Below, in pieces: positions 25,179-33,299 of a DNA stretch of 64,000 nt (the stretch's first letter is position 1; each line of letters starts with the position of its first letter). The stretch spans positions 868,001-932,000 of the forward strand of contig NZ_CP082271.1 of the NCBI RefSeq assembly GCF_019880365.1. The letters run 5' to 3'. Both the position numbers and the translations under genes were made by a program. The notes under the pieces were generated by a model that did not search any database, was not told where the DNA came from, and saw nothing but the letters and a program-made list of their open reading frames with translations. This stretch comes from Pseudomonas sp. DNDY-54 (GTDB lineage: Bacteria > Pseudomonadota > Gammaproteobacteria > Pseudomonadales > Pseudomonadaceae).

Positions 25179-25846
25179 GATGTTCTCCGACGATTCCATG
25201 CGATGGGTAAGGAGCGCAACTGTGTGCCCCAAGCCATATTAGCTCTGTTGGCCTAGAGACCTCTTCCAAGCCGTTGGGTATGACTACTATCGAGGCATCT
25301 GAACCGGCGTCGGATGTTTACGTGGTAAAAGTGCATGCCTTCGTACCTCCAGTAGGGCAATACCGTGTTAACCCGCTTGTTAACCGGCGCTTGTTAACCA
25401 GCGTTTCATACACTCAGGCTATAGCGCCGCTGGGAGGATGAACAAGGCGTTGCGGAAGGGCCTGTTCGGCATTCCAAGCTAAGCCCTGAAAGTTTACCTG
25501 TTCATATACACAGCGTAGAAACGCGCTTTGCGCAGCCCATACAGTCGCTAGCCTAGATCGGGACCTGAAGCGCTGGCCGTGGGTTTTCTGGTCCCTGCGC
25601 AGCTTGCGTGGCAGGTAAGCTCGGCAAAGATGGATTGCACCTTTACCCATGCAAAGCCAATGGATAAGGTGGCGGCATCAAAGCACGGCAGGCCTGTAGA
25701 TCCAGGGATGGCCCTCCGCTCGTACTCGTTCAGCCAGTACAGACTTACACGCCATCCCTTCGCTTACTGCGCATTGTCCGCTCAAAGCCGCGTCACAGTT
25801 TATTTACCGGCGCTTCCACTGGATGGAAGCGCACGAGGAGTTACGC
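25179..25846. other. Leader region of the restriction cluster with a triple GTTAACC element
   Basis: No convincing gene in either strand. The notable signal is three GTTAACC heptamers at 25367, 25379 and 25393 (periods 12 and 14), about 450 bp before hsdM. The promoter of the six-gene cluster must lie in this stretch, but I cannot fix it. Confidence 0.5.
25365..25399 (+). repeat. Triple-heptamer element A (GTTAACC x3)
   Basis: GTTAACC at 25367-25373, 25379-25385 and 25393-25399. It has the same layout as elements B, C and D at 41.5-41.85 kb, with a different heptamer. Confidence 0.65.
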
Positions 25847-27763
25847 ATGACAGATTTGGCCACGTTGTCTCAGGCATTGCTTGCGGCCGTTCCCGCCGAT
25901 GGCAGCAGTATAGGTAACCAAACGCTGCTTTCGCGTCTGCAGGGCCAGTTCGCCGGATTGAGTGAGGAACAGTTCCGCGCCGCTCGTGATGAGCTGATCG
26001 AAAAGGGTGTGTTACTCAAAGGTCGCGGGCGCGGCGGTTCCGTATCCCGCGCTTCGGTCACTGGCATCAGCCTGGCGGACCAGGCTCTAAACAACGCGCG
26101 TGAACGCCGCGAGCCGGGCGTCGCGGAGGTGTCGGCCAGCTATCTGGTGCAAGCGGCAACCAACGCCAAGCCGGCCAAACTGCAGCCCGCCACCAGCCTG
26201 GCGATGATGGAAAAGACCCTCTGGGCCACCGCCGACAAGCTGCGCGCCAACATGGACGCCGCCGAGTACAAGCACATTGTGCTCGGGCTGATCTTCCTCA
26301 AATACATCTCCGACAGCTTCGCCGGCCGCCGCGCCGAGCTGGAGCGCAAGCTGCTGGATGAAAGCGACGACTACTACCTGGGCGATGACGACCCCGAGCT
26401 GCTCAACGCCGAGCTGGAAGACCGCGACTACTACCGCGAGGTCAACGTGTTCTGGGTGCCGGAAGTGGCGCGTTGGGAATCGATCCGTGCGAGTGCCAAG
26501 CAGGTGGATATCGGCAAGCGCATCGACGACGCCCTGGCCGCCATCGAGGCGGAAAACCCCAAGCTGAAAAACATCCTCGACAAGCGCTACGCCCGCGCCC
26601 AGTTGCCGGACGGCAAGCTCGGCGAGCTGGTGGACCTGATCTCCACCATCGGTTTCGGCGATGACGTAAGCCGCGCCCGCGACCTGCTCGGTCAGGTCTA
26701 CGAATACTTCCTCGGCCAGTTCGCCAGCGCCGAAGGCAAGAAGGGCGGCCAGTTCTACACCCCGGCCAGCATCGTCAAGACCCTGGTGGCGGTGCTCAAC
26801 CCGCACCACGGCAAGGTCTACGACCCCTGCTGCGGCAGTGGCGGCATGTTCGTGCAGTCGGAGAAATTCATCGAAGCCCACGGCGGCAAGCTGGGCGACG
26901 TGTCCATCTACGGCCAGGAATCCAACCCCACCACCTGGCGCCTGGCGGCGATGAACCTGGCCATTCGCGGCATCGACTTCAATCTGGGCAAAGAGCCGGC
27001 GGATACCTTTATCCGCAACCAACACTCAGATCTGCGCGCCGATTTCGTCCTGGCCAACCCGCCGTTCAATATCAGCGACTGGTGGCACGGCAGCCTGGAA
27101 GGCGACCCGCGCTGGGTCTATGGCACCCCGCCACAGGGCAACGCCAACTACGCCTGGCTGCAACATATGCTCTACCACCTGAAACCCAGCGGCCGCGCCG
27201 GCATCGTCCTGGCCAACGGCTCGATGAGCTCCAGCCAGAACAGCGAAGGCGATATCCGCAAGGCCATGGTCGAGGCCGATGTGGTGGAAGTGATGGTCGC
27301 GCTGCCCGGCCAGCTGTTTTTTAACACGCAGATTCCCGCCTGCCTGTGGTTCCTCGCTAAACACAAAACCGCCCGCCCCGGGGAAGTGCTGTTTATCGAT
27401 GCGCGCAAACTCGGCACCAGCGTCAGCCGCGTGCAGATCGAACTGACCGATGCCGATATCGAACGCATCGCGCAAACCGTCGCCAACTGGCGCGGCGAGC
27501 CGCTGGATGTCGGTGGTGAGATTGCCGAATACCAGGACATCGCCGGCTTCTGCCGCAGCGTAAAACTCGCGGAAATCGCCGAGCACGGCCACGTGCTCAC
27601 ACCGGGCCGCTATGTCGGTGCCGAAGAGGTGGAAGACGACGACGAAGCCTTTGCCGAGAAGATGCAGCGGCTGACCCGGCAGCTTGGCGAGCAGATGCAG
27701 AAGGGTGCGGAACTCGATCAGTTGATCCGGCAGAAGCTGGGGGGGCTGGGGTATGAGTTCTGA
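25847..27763 (+). CDS. hsdM: Type I restriction-modification DNA methyltransferase subunit with extra N-terminal winged helix
   Basis: A 638-residue N6-adenine methyltransferase. SAM-binding motif I DPCCGSGG (about residues 326-333) and catalytic motif IV NPPF (about 404-407) are intact; an HsdM N-terminal helical domain occupies about 115-260. The first 95 residues, ending in a GRGRGGSVSR wing, look like a winged helix-turn-helix not found in classical HsdM (about 520-530 aa). ATG 25847 has GGAG 8 nt upstream. It works with HsdS to modify, and with HsdR to cut. It overlaps hsdS by 11 nt. Confidence 0.93.
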   Translation: MTDLATLSQALLAAVPADGSSIGNQTLLSRLQGQFAGLSEEQFRAARDELIEKGVLLKGRGRGGSVSRASVTGISLADQALNNARERREPGVAEVSASYLVQAATNAKPAKLQPATSLAMMEKTLWATADKLRANMDAAEYKHIVLGLIFLKYISDSFAGRRAELERKLLDESDDYYLGDDDPELLNAELEDRDYYREVNVFWVPEVARWESIRASAKQVDIGKRIDDALAAIEAENPKLKNILDKRYARAQLPDGKLGELVDLISTIGFGDDVSRARDLLGQVYEYFLGQFASAEGKKGGQFYTPASIVKTLVAVLNPHHGKVYDPCCGSGGMFVQSEKFIEAHGGKLGDVSIYGQESNPTTWRLAAMNLAIRGIDFNLGKEPADTFIRNQHSDLRADFVLANPPFNISDWWHGSLEGDPRWVYGTPPQGNANYAWLQHMLYHLKPSGRAGIVLANGSMSSSQNSEGDIRKAMVEADVVEVMVALPGQLFFNTQIPACLWFLAKHKTARPGEVLFIDARKLGTSVSRVQIELTDADIERIAQTVANWRGEPLDVGGEIAEYQDIAGFCRSVKLAEIAEHGHVLTPGRYVGAEEVEDDDEAFAEKMQRLTRQLGEQMQKGAELDQLIRQKLGGLGYEF

Positions 27764-29066
27764 GTGGATTACAGTTCAGGAACTCCTTGACTGCGGCGAT
27801 CTAGAACTTGTTCAAGATGGCAATCACGGTGGAAGCTACCCAAAGGTTGATGAGTTTATTTTAGCGGGGGTGCCGCTTATTACAGGGGCCTGCTTGCAGA
27901 ATGGCTCAATTGACTATTCATATGCAGGCTATGTTAGCGAGGAAAGAGCATCGAAGTTGCGTGTTGGCTTTGCCAGGGCAGGTGATGTTTTGCTTACGCA
28001 TAAGGGTACTATGGGCAAAACCGCATTGGTGCCGAGGTCCTGTTATCCAGTCACGATTCTTAATCCTCAGATAACTCTTTATAGGGTTGCTAAAGATGGG
28101 CGTCTCAACGCTAGATTTCTGAAGTTCTTTTTTGACTCGCAGATTTTTCAGAATTACTTGGTGCAAATATCAGCTACTTCAACTATCAATACTTTGCCTA
28201 TAAAAGAGCAAAAAAAGCTTGAAATACCCTTGCCCTCTCGGAAGTCGCAACAGCTGATAGTAAATGTGCTCGGCGCTCTCGACGACCGCATCACCCTGCT
28301 ACGCGAAACCAACGCCACCCTGGAAGCCATCGCCCAGGCGCTGTTCAAATCCTGGTTCGTCGATTTCGACCCCGTGCGCGCCAAGGCCGAAGGCCGCCAG
28401 CCGGAAGGCATGGACGCCTCCACCGCCGCCCTGTTCCCCGATAGCTTCAAAGAGTCCGAGTTGGGGTTGCTACCAAGGGGATGGCAATGGAGCGGCTTGG
28501 ATAATATCGCCGATGTAACCATGGGTTTATCTCCGAAAGGAGATAGTTACAACTCGGATGGAGTTGGTACTCCGTTGATTAACGGACCAGTTGAGTTCGG
28601 TGATTATTTTCCGGTTCAGACTAAGTGGACCAACATGGCAAGCAGGGTTTCGGCTTTTGGCGATTTGATTTTCTGCGTGCGCGGATCAACCACTGGGCGT
28701 CGAGTTGTTGCTGATGGTGAGTACTGCATTGGTCGCGGCGTTTGTGCCATCCGCTCTCGCTACGAAGCTCCAGGATTCATCTATCAAACGATCAATTTCG
28801 GGTTGGATAGGCTTCTGGCCAAAACCACCGGGTCTGTTTTTCCAAGCTTGAGTGGCCCGGATATAAAGAATTTTAGGGTTCTAAATCCGTCACCAGAACT
28901 CATGGGTGCATATGAGAGAATAACAAAGTCACTATTGGGTAGAATCCAAAGCAACCAAGCCCAAGCTCAAACCCTGACTCAACTCCGCGACACCCTCTTA
29001 CCCCGCCTGATCTCCGGCCAGCTGCGCCTGCCGGATGCCGAACAGCTGACCGAGGAAGCCTGCTGA
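27753..29066 (+). CDS. hsdS: Type I restriction-modification specificity subunit
   Basis: A 437-residue HsdS with two target-recognition domains (about residues 5-165 and 240-395), each followed by a conserved coiled-coil spacer: LGALDDRITLLRETNATLEAIAQALFKSWFVDFDPVRAKAEG in the middle and the LTQLRDTLLPRLISGQLRL end. The TRDs are clearly AT-richer than the spacers, the usual sign of TRD exchange by recombination. The ATG overlaps the hsdM end, and the TGA overlaps the next gene's ATG by one base, so expression is coupled. The recognition sequence cannot be read from this. Confidence 0.92.
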   Translation: MSSEWITVQELLDCGDLELVQDGNHGGSYPKVDEFILAGVPLITGACLQNGSIDYSYAGYVSEERASKLRVGFARAGDVLLTHKGTMGKTALVPRSCYPVTILNPQITLYRVAKDGRLNARFLKFFFDSQIFQNYLVQISATSTINTLPIKEQKKLEIPLPSRKSQQLIVNVLGALDDRITLLRETNATLEAIAQALFKSWFVDFDPVRAKAEGRQPEGMDASTAALFPDSFKESELGLLPRGWQWSGLDNIADVTMGLSPKGDSYNSDGVGTPLINGPVEFGDYFPVQTKWTNMASRVSAFGDLIFCVRGSTTGRRVVADGEYCIGRGVCAIRSRYEAPGFIYQTINFGLDRLLAKTTGSVFPSLSGPDIKNFRVLNPSPELMGAYERITKSLLGRIQSNQAQAQTLTQLRDTLLPRLISGQLRLPDAEQLTEEAC

Positions 29067-31963
29067 TGTCAGATATGAACATGGAAGCTCAACAACAATG
29101 GGCAGACTTCCTAAAAGAGTGGCCGCTAGAGCGACTTAAGACGATGTCGCTCGAGGAGTACTACGGGACAGACGATAGCTTTTACAGTTGGATCGTCAGG
29201 CGTACTGACAAAGTTGGGGAGTATCTGGAAGGGCCATTTTCGTCGGGCATCCGTCTGCGTGCCGCCAATGGCACCATTAGCAACATGACTGGGGTGTTGA
29301 GCGATGAGCGCTACGTCTGGTACCGCATTCTTGGCGTGACCCGGGATGAGGCGTTCACTACGCTCCGTCAGGAGTTGGTTGTGGCAGCAGAAGCTGCACG
29401 CAGCGGCGATCTCTCACCCATCGACAACCTGAAGAATTGCCCTGGTGCGCTGTGCTGGAAGGTTGCCTTTCTTTATCAGGATCCAACGGCTCCCTGCGTA
29501 CTACCCGTTTTTCCAAGGAAGTACATACGCGCAGCCGGTGCTCACTTGCGCCTGACCAAGCCGGCCGCTATTCACAAGGAACTGCTTGCAGAGCGTGGCG
29601 AACGCGAGCTGTTCACTTATGCCGCCGAACTGCTGGCTTCCGCAAAGTTGCGGCGGAACGGGAGAGCCAAGGTGCAGGAAACCCTAGCTCGTTTCGAGCG
29701 CGATCCCAGGCTCGCCAAGGCATTACGCACTCACGAAGACCGCGAGCTGTTTGCTCGTTTCGCCGAGGCAATCCACGACCATGGCCTGGACTGGTGGACG
29801 GTTCGTCTCACGCAATCCGGTTCGATTCGCTGCGGACGCAATAACAGCCCTGAGAACGGCACCGCCTCTGTGGCGGCCGAGCTGGATCCGCAACAGAGCG
29901 GGTTGCGAGTTCGATGGAACAAGCGCATCGCAGAAGGCAATGAGTGGCAACCGCTGGAGGAAGCTCTTGTCGAGCAGGTTGAGGAGGAGGAGTTCGCTGC
30001 TGAGTTTCGTGCCGCGGAGCAAGTAGATCGCTCCGGGCGGTGGCCTACAGACTACGTGTTAGATCAGGCAGAAGAGACCGGGCGAGCCGTAGCTCCGCTG
30101 ATCGAAATCGATGCGTCACCGTTAAACCAAATCCTCTTTGGCCCGCCGGGCACCGGTAAAACGCACGCCACGGTCGACCATGCATTAGCCATTCTCGATC
30201 CTCAGTTGCTGAGCGCTTGTAAGGACGATGCTGAAACTGGTCGTAAACGACTAAAGAGCCGCTTTGACGAGCTAGTGCTGCAAGAGCGCATCCGTTTCGT
30301 TACGTTCCATCAAAGCTTCAGCTATGAGGATTTCGTCGAGGGGCTGCGGGCCGAGAGCGACGGTGATAGCGGGCAGTTGCGTTACGAAGTGGTCGATGGT
30401 GTTTTCAAAAGCCTTTGCGAAGCAGCGGCCGCCAAGGTCACTAAGCAGGCGGAAGCGCCGTTAGATCTCGGTAAGCGCAGAATTTGGAAGATGTCTTTGG
30501 GTAATACCCTTGGCAGCGACGCCGGGGTATACGAAGAGTGCGTTCAGGGTGGCTATGTGCTGCTGGGCTACGGTGGCGGCATCGACTTCAGCGGCTGTAG
30601 CAGCCGTGGCGATGTGCAGCAACGCTTCGTGGATGCTGGCGTAACCCTGGATGGCCCTAGCGATTACAGCGTCACCAGCGTTACAGCCTTTGTTACCAAG
30701 ATGAAGCCGGGCGATCTGGTGGTGGTAAGCGATGGCAACTTTAAGTTCCGCGCTATTGGCGAAGTCGCTGGCGACTATGCCTTCAAAGTCCATCCCGAGT
30801 ACGACCCGCATTATTCGCAAATGCGGCCGGTGAAATGGCTGCGCCAATACAGTCCGTCCTTGCCCCATAGTGAGTTGCTGAACGGTCAGTTCAGCCAGAT
30901 GACGCTATATGAGTTGCGCAGCCCGACGCTGAACCGCGAGAAATTACAGGGGCTGTTGAGCACGCCTGCTTTGGCTAGTGTGTTCGTTCCCGGCCAGACT
31001 TTCGGCCGTGACTATCAGGTGACCCGCGCAACTTCAGAACTTTTGGAGTTGAAAAAGCCCAATGGCAACGTTTTGGGCTTTGCCATGAGCCTGATTAACG
31101 AGCTGGCTGAGGCTGTGCGTTCGGAAAAGATTGCGCTGCAGGATATTCGCGACAAAACAGCCATCGAGAAGCTACCTGGCTCGACGTTGGAGCCATATCT
31201 GGTCAATGGATACAACAGCATCTTGGCGGTATTGGTTGGCCATCTTACAAGTACGGAAACGCACAAGCCTGCCACCGCGGCTGAAGCAAATGCACGTGTG
31301 TTGATCATCGACGAAATCAACCGCGGCAATATCTCGCGCATTTTTGGCGAGCTCATCACGCTAATCGAGCCATCCAAGCGAGCTGGTGCTGACGAGGCTT
31401 TGTCGGTAGTGCTGCCTTATTCCAAGCAATCGTTCAGCGTGCCGCAGAACGTTTACCTGATCGGCACCATGAACACCGCCGACCGTTCCCTTGCGGGATT
31501 GGACATCGCCCTACGTAGGCGCTTCGTCTTCCGAGAAATGCCGGCCAGGCCCGAATTGTTGACTGACGTGCAAGTCGACAACGTAAACATTGGCGAGCTG
31601 CTACGGGCTATGAACCAACGCATCGAGGTGCTGCTCGATCGCGACCATTGCCTTGGCCACGCTTACTTTATGCCGCTTAGAAGCGATAAATCGGTTGGGC
31701 GGCTGGCTGCTATCTTTCGCAATCAGATACTGCCATTGCTGCAGGAGTACTTTTTCGAGGATTGGGAACGCATCCGCTGGGTATTGAACGATCAACGCGC
31801 ACATATCGCCAATACCGAGCCTTTTGTGCAACGGCCGCAAAGCGAGCTGAATCTACAGAAACTGTTCGGCGATGATGTGGTGGGCAAGGTCAATGACCAG
31901 CGTTGGGAATTGAACGATGCTGCGTTCGGCTCCATCGACAGCTATCGCAATATCCTGGGCTGA
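29066..31963 (+). CDS. McrB-type AAA+ GTPase/ATPase with EVE-like insert
   Basis: A 965-residue restriction motor. The N-terminal 190 residues (LERLKTMSLEEYYG... region) form the targeting domain seen on many non-coli McrB proteins. Walker A GPPGTGKT is at about 359-366, Walker B LIIDEINRGN at about 746, and the McrB signature MNTADRS with arginine finger RRRF at about 812-830. Between Walker A and B lie about 385 residues where E. coli McrB has about 80. The insert includes a PUA/EVE-like block (WKMSLGNT, GDLVVVSDGNFKFRAIGEV, RPVKWL), a fold that in other proteins flips out and reads modified bases. It partners McrC 6 bp downstream; substrate is probably modified foreign DNA. Confidence 0.85.
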   Translation: MSDMNMEAQQQWADFLKEWPLERLKTMSLEEYYGTDDSFYSWIVRRTDKVGEYLEGPFSSGIRLRAANGTISNMTGVLSDERYVWYRILGVTRDEAFTTLRQELVVAAEAARSGDLSPIDNLKNCPGALCWKVAFLYQDPTAPCVLPVFPRKYIRAAGAHLRLTKPAAIHKELLAERGERELFTYAAELLASAKLRRNGRAKVQETLARFERDPRLAKALRTHEDRELFARFAEAIHDHGLDWWTVRLTQSGSIRCGRNNSPENGTASVAAELDPQQSGLRVRWNKRIAEGNEWQPLEEALVEQVEEEEFAAEFRAAEQVDRSGRWPTDYVLDQAEETGRAVAPLIEIDASPLNQILFGPPGTGKTHATVDHALAILDPQLLSACKDDAETGRKRLKSRFDELVLQERIRFVTFHQSFSYEDFVEGLRAESDGDSGQLRYEVVDGVFKSLCEAAAAKVTKQAEAPLDLGKRRIWKMSLGNTLGSDAGVYEECVQGGYVLLGYGGGIDFSGCSSRGDVQQRFVDAGVTLDGPSDYSVTSVTAFVTKMKPGDLVVVSDGNFKFRAIGEVAGDYAFKVHPEYDPHYSQMRPVKWLRQYSPSLPHSELLNGQFSQMTLYELRSPTLNREKLQGLLSTPALASVFVPGQTFGRDYQVTRATSELLELKKPNGNVLGFAMSLINELAEAVRSEKIALQDIRDKTAIEKLPGSTLEPYLVNGYNSILAVLVGHLTSTETHKPATAAEANARVLIIDEINRGNISRIFGELITLIEPSKRAGADEALSVVLPYSKQSFSVPQNVYLIGTMNTADRSLAGLDIALRRRFVFREMPARPELLTDVQVDNVNIGELLRAMNQRIEVLLDRDHCLGHAYFMPLRSDKSVGRLAAIFRNQILPLLQEYFFEDWERIRWVLNDQRAHIANTEPFVQRPQSELNLQKLFGDDVVGKVNDQRWELNDAAFGSIDSYRNILG

Positions 31964-31969
31964 AACGAC

Positions 31970-33271
31970 GTGAGCCACGAGCTGATCACAGTTCGCGAAT
32001 ACGCTCAGCTGACCACCAGGTCGGTCGAGCCGTCGCTGGATATAGCGCAGGTTTCTGCCAGTGCTTTTGACTGGCTCTGCGAATTAAGCGCCAGCTTCAA
32101 CCGCAGCGGCGCTGCGCTGCTGCAGGTGGAAGGGCGGCAGTCGTTGAAGTGGGACAGTTACGTCGGTGTGCTGGAAACGCCTTGCGGCACGCGCCTGGAA
32201 ATCTTGCCTAAGCACGTTGAACAAGACGATTGCGTCAAGCAGAGCCGTGCTTTGCTGCGCAAGATGATCCAGGCAGCGCTGTCATTGAAGCCTCGGCAGG
32301 TTTCGGTGACGGGGCTGGAGTTGTTTGACGCACCGCTCACCGAGTGGGTGATGGAGCAGTTCCTGGGCGAGCTGGATCTGCTGGCCAAACGCGGCGTGCG
32401 TTTCGACTACCAGCGCGTCGAAGAAGAGCAGCGGTTTCTGCGCGGCCAACTCAATGTGGTCGCGCAGATGCGACAACCGCCAGGCCGCCAGCATCACTTC
32501 CAGATCCGCCATGACGTGTTTCTGCCCAATCGTGCGGAGAACCGCTTGCTAAAGCTGGCGCTGGAGCATGTGGCAAAGACGACTCAGGACGCGGCCAACT
32601 GGCGTTTAGCCAATGAGCTGCGCTCGCTACTGGCCGAGGTGCCCAGCAGCCGCCATGTGGAGGCAGACCTGCGTGCATGGAGCCGCGATCGTTTGATGGC
32701 CCACTACCAGGCCGTGAAGCCATGGTGCGAGCTGATCCTCAACCAGCAGATGCCAATCGCCGTCGCAGGACAAGCCCAGGGTATGAGCATGTTGTTTCCC
32801 ATGGAGCGGTTGTTCGAACGCTATGTGGAGAATTGGCTGCGACAGAAGCTTCTGCCTGGTGCCTCCCTCACGGCTCAAGCTGCTAGAGAGTATTTATGCA
32901 GTCATGGAAAAGGGCACATGTTTAGGCTGGAGCCGGACATGTTGGTTGAGCAAGGCGCTATGGCTTGGGTGCTTGATACAAAGTGGAAGCGCTTGAATAC
33001 TGCAGCGCGAGAAAAGAATTACAACATCAGCCAAAGCGATTTTTATCAGCTTTTCGCCTACGGTAAGAAGTACTTGTCAGCAATGGTTCAAGCCGAGATG
33101 GTATTGGTCTACCCGCGGCACAGTACATTTGAGTTCCCCCTAGATTCGTTCGTGTTAGATGGCGACTTGCGTCTTTGGGTTTTGCCGTTTGATTTGAGTG
33201 CGGACTGCTTAGTGGGCGCGGATAACACCTCCCTGCCTTTGAACAGCGTTTCATTAGCTCGCGCTAGCTAA
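31970..33271 (+). CDS. mcrC: McrC-type nuclease subunit of a modification-dependent restriction system
   Basis: A 433-residue McrC. The N-terminal domain that contacts the McrB ring is followed by a PD-(D/E)xK nuclease. Seen are the Asp in RLEPDMLV (about residue 322), then VLDTKWKRL (DxK, about 331-339) and the helix SQSDFYQLFAYGKKY, the usual McrBC C-terminal pattern. It starts with GTG at 31970, 6 bp after the mcrB-like gene. E. coli McrC is 348 residues; the extra length is at the N-terminus. It should only cut with its McrB partner. Confidence 0.88.
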   Translation: MSHELITVREYAQLTTRSVEPSLDIAQVSASAFDWLCELSASFNRSGAALLQVEGRQSLKWDSYVGVLETPCGTRLEILPKHVEQDDCVKQSRALLRKMIQAALSLKPRQVSVTGLELFDAPLTEWVMEQFLGELDLLAKRGVRFDYQRVEEEQRFLRGQLNVVAQMRQPPGRQHHFQIRHDVFLPNRAENRLLKLALEHVAKTTQDAANWRLANELRSLLAEVPSSRHVEADLRAWSRDRLMAHYQAVKPWCELILNQQMPIAVAGQAQGMSMLFPMERLFERYVENWLRQKLLPGASLTAQAAREYLCSHGKGHMFRLEPDMLVEQGAMAWVLDTKWKRLNTAAREKNYNISQSDFYQLFAYGKKYLSAMVQAEMVLVYPRHSTFEFPLDSFVLDGDLRLWVLPFDLSADCLVGADNTSLPLNSVSLARAS

Positions 33272-33299
33272 GCGCATTTTCAGGAATCGAAAAGACTTT

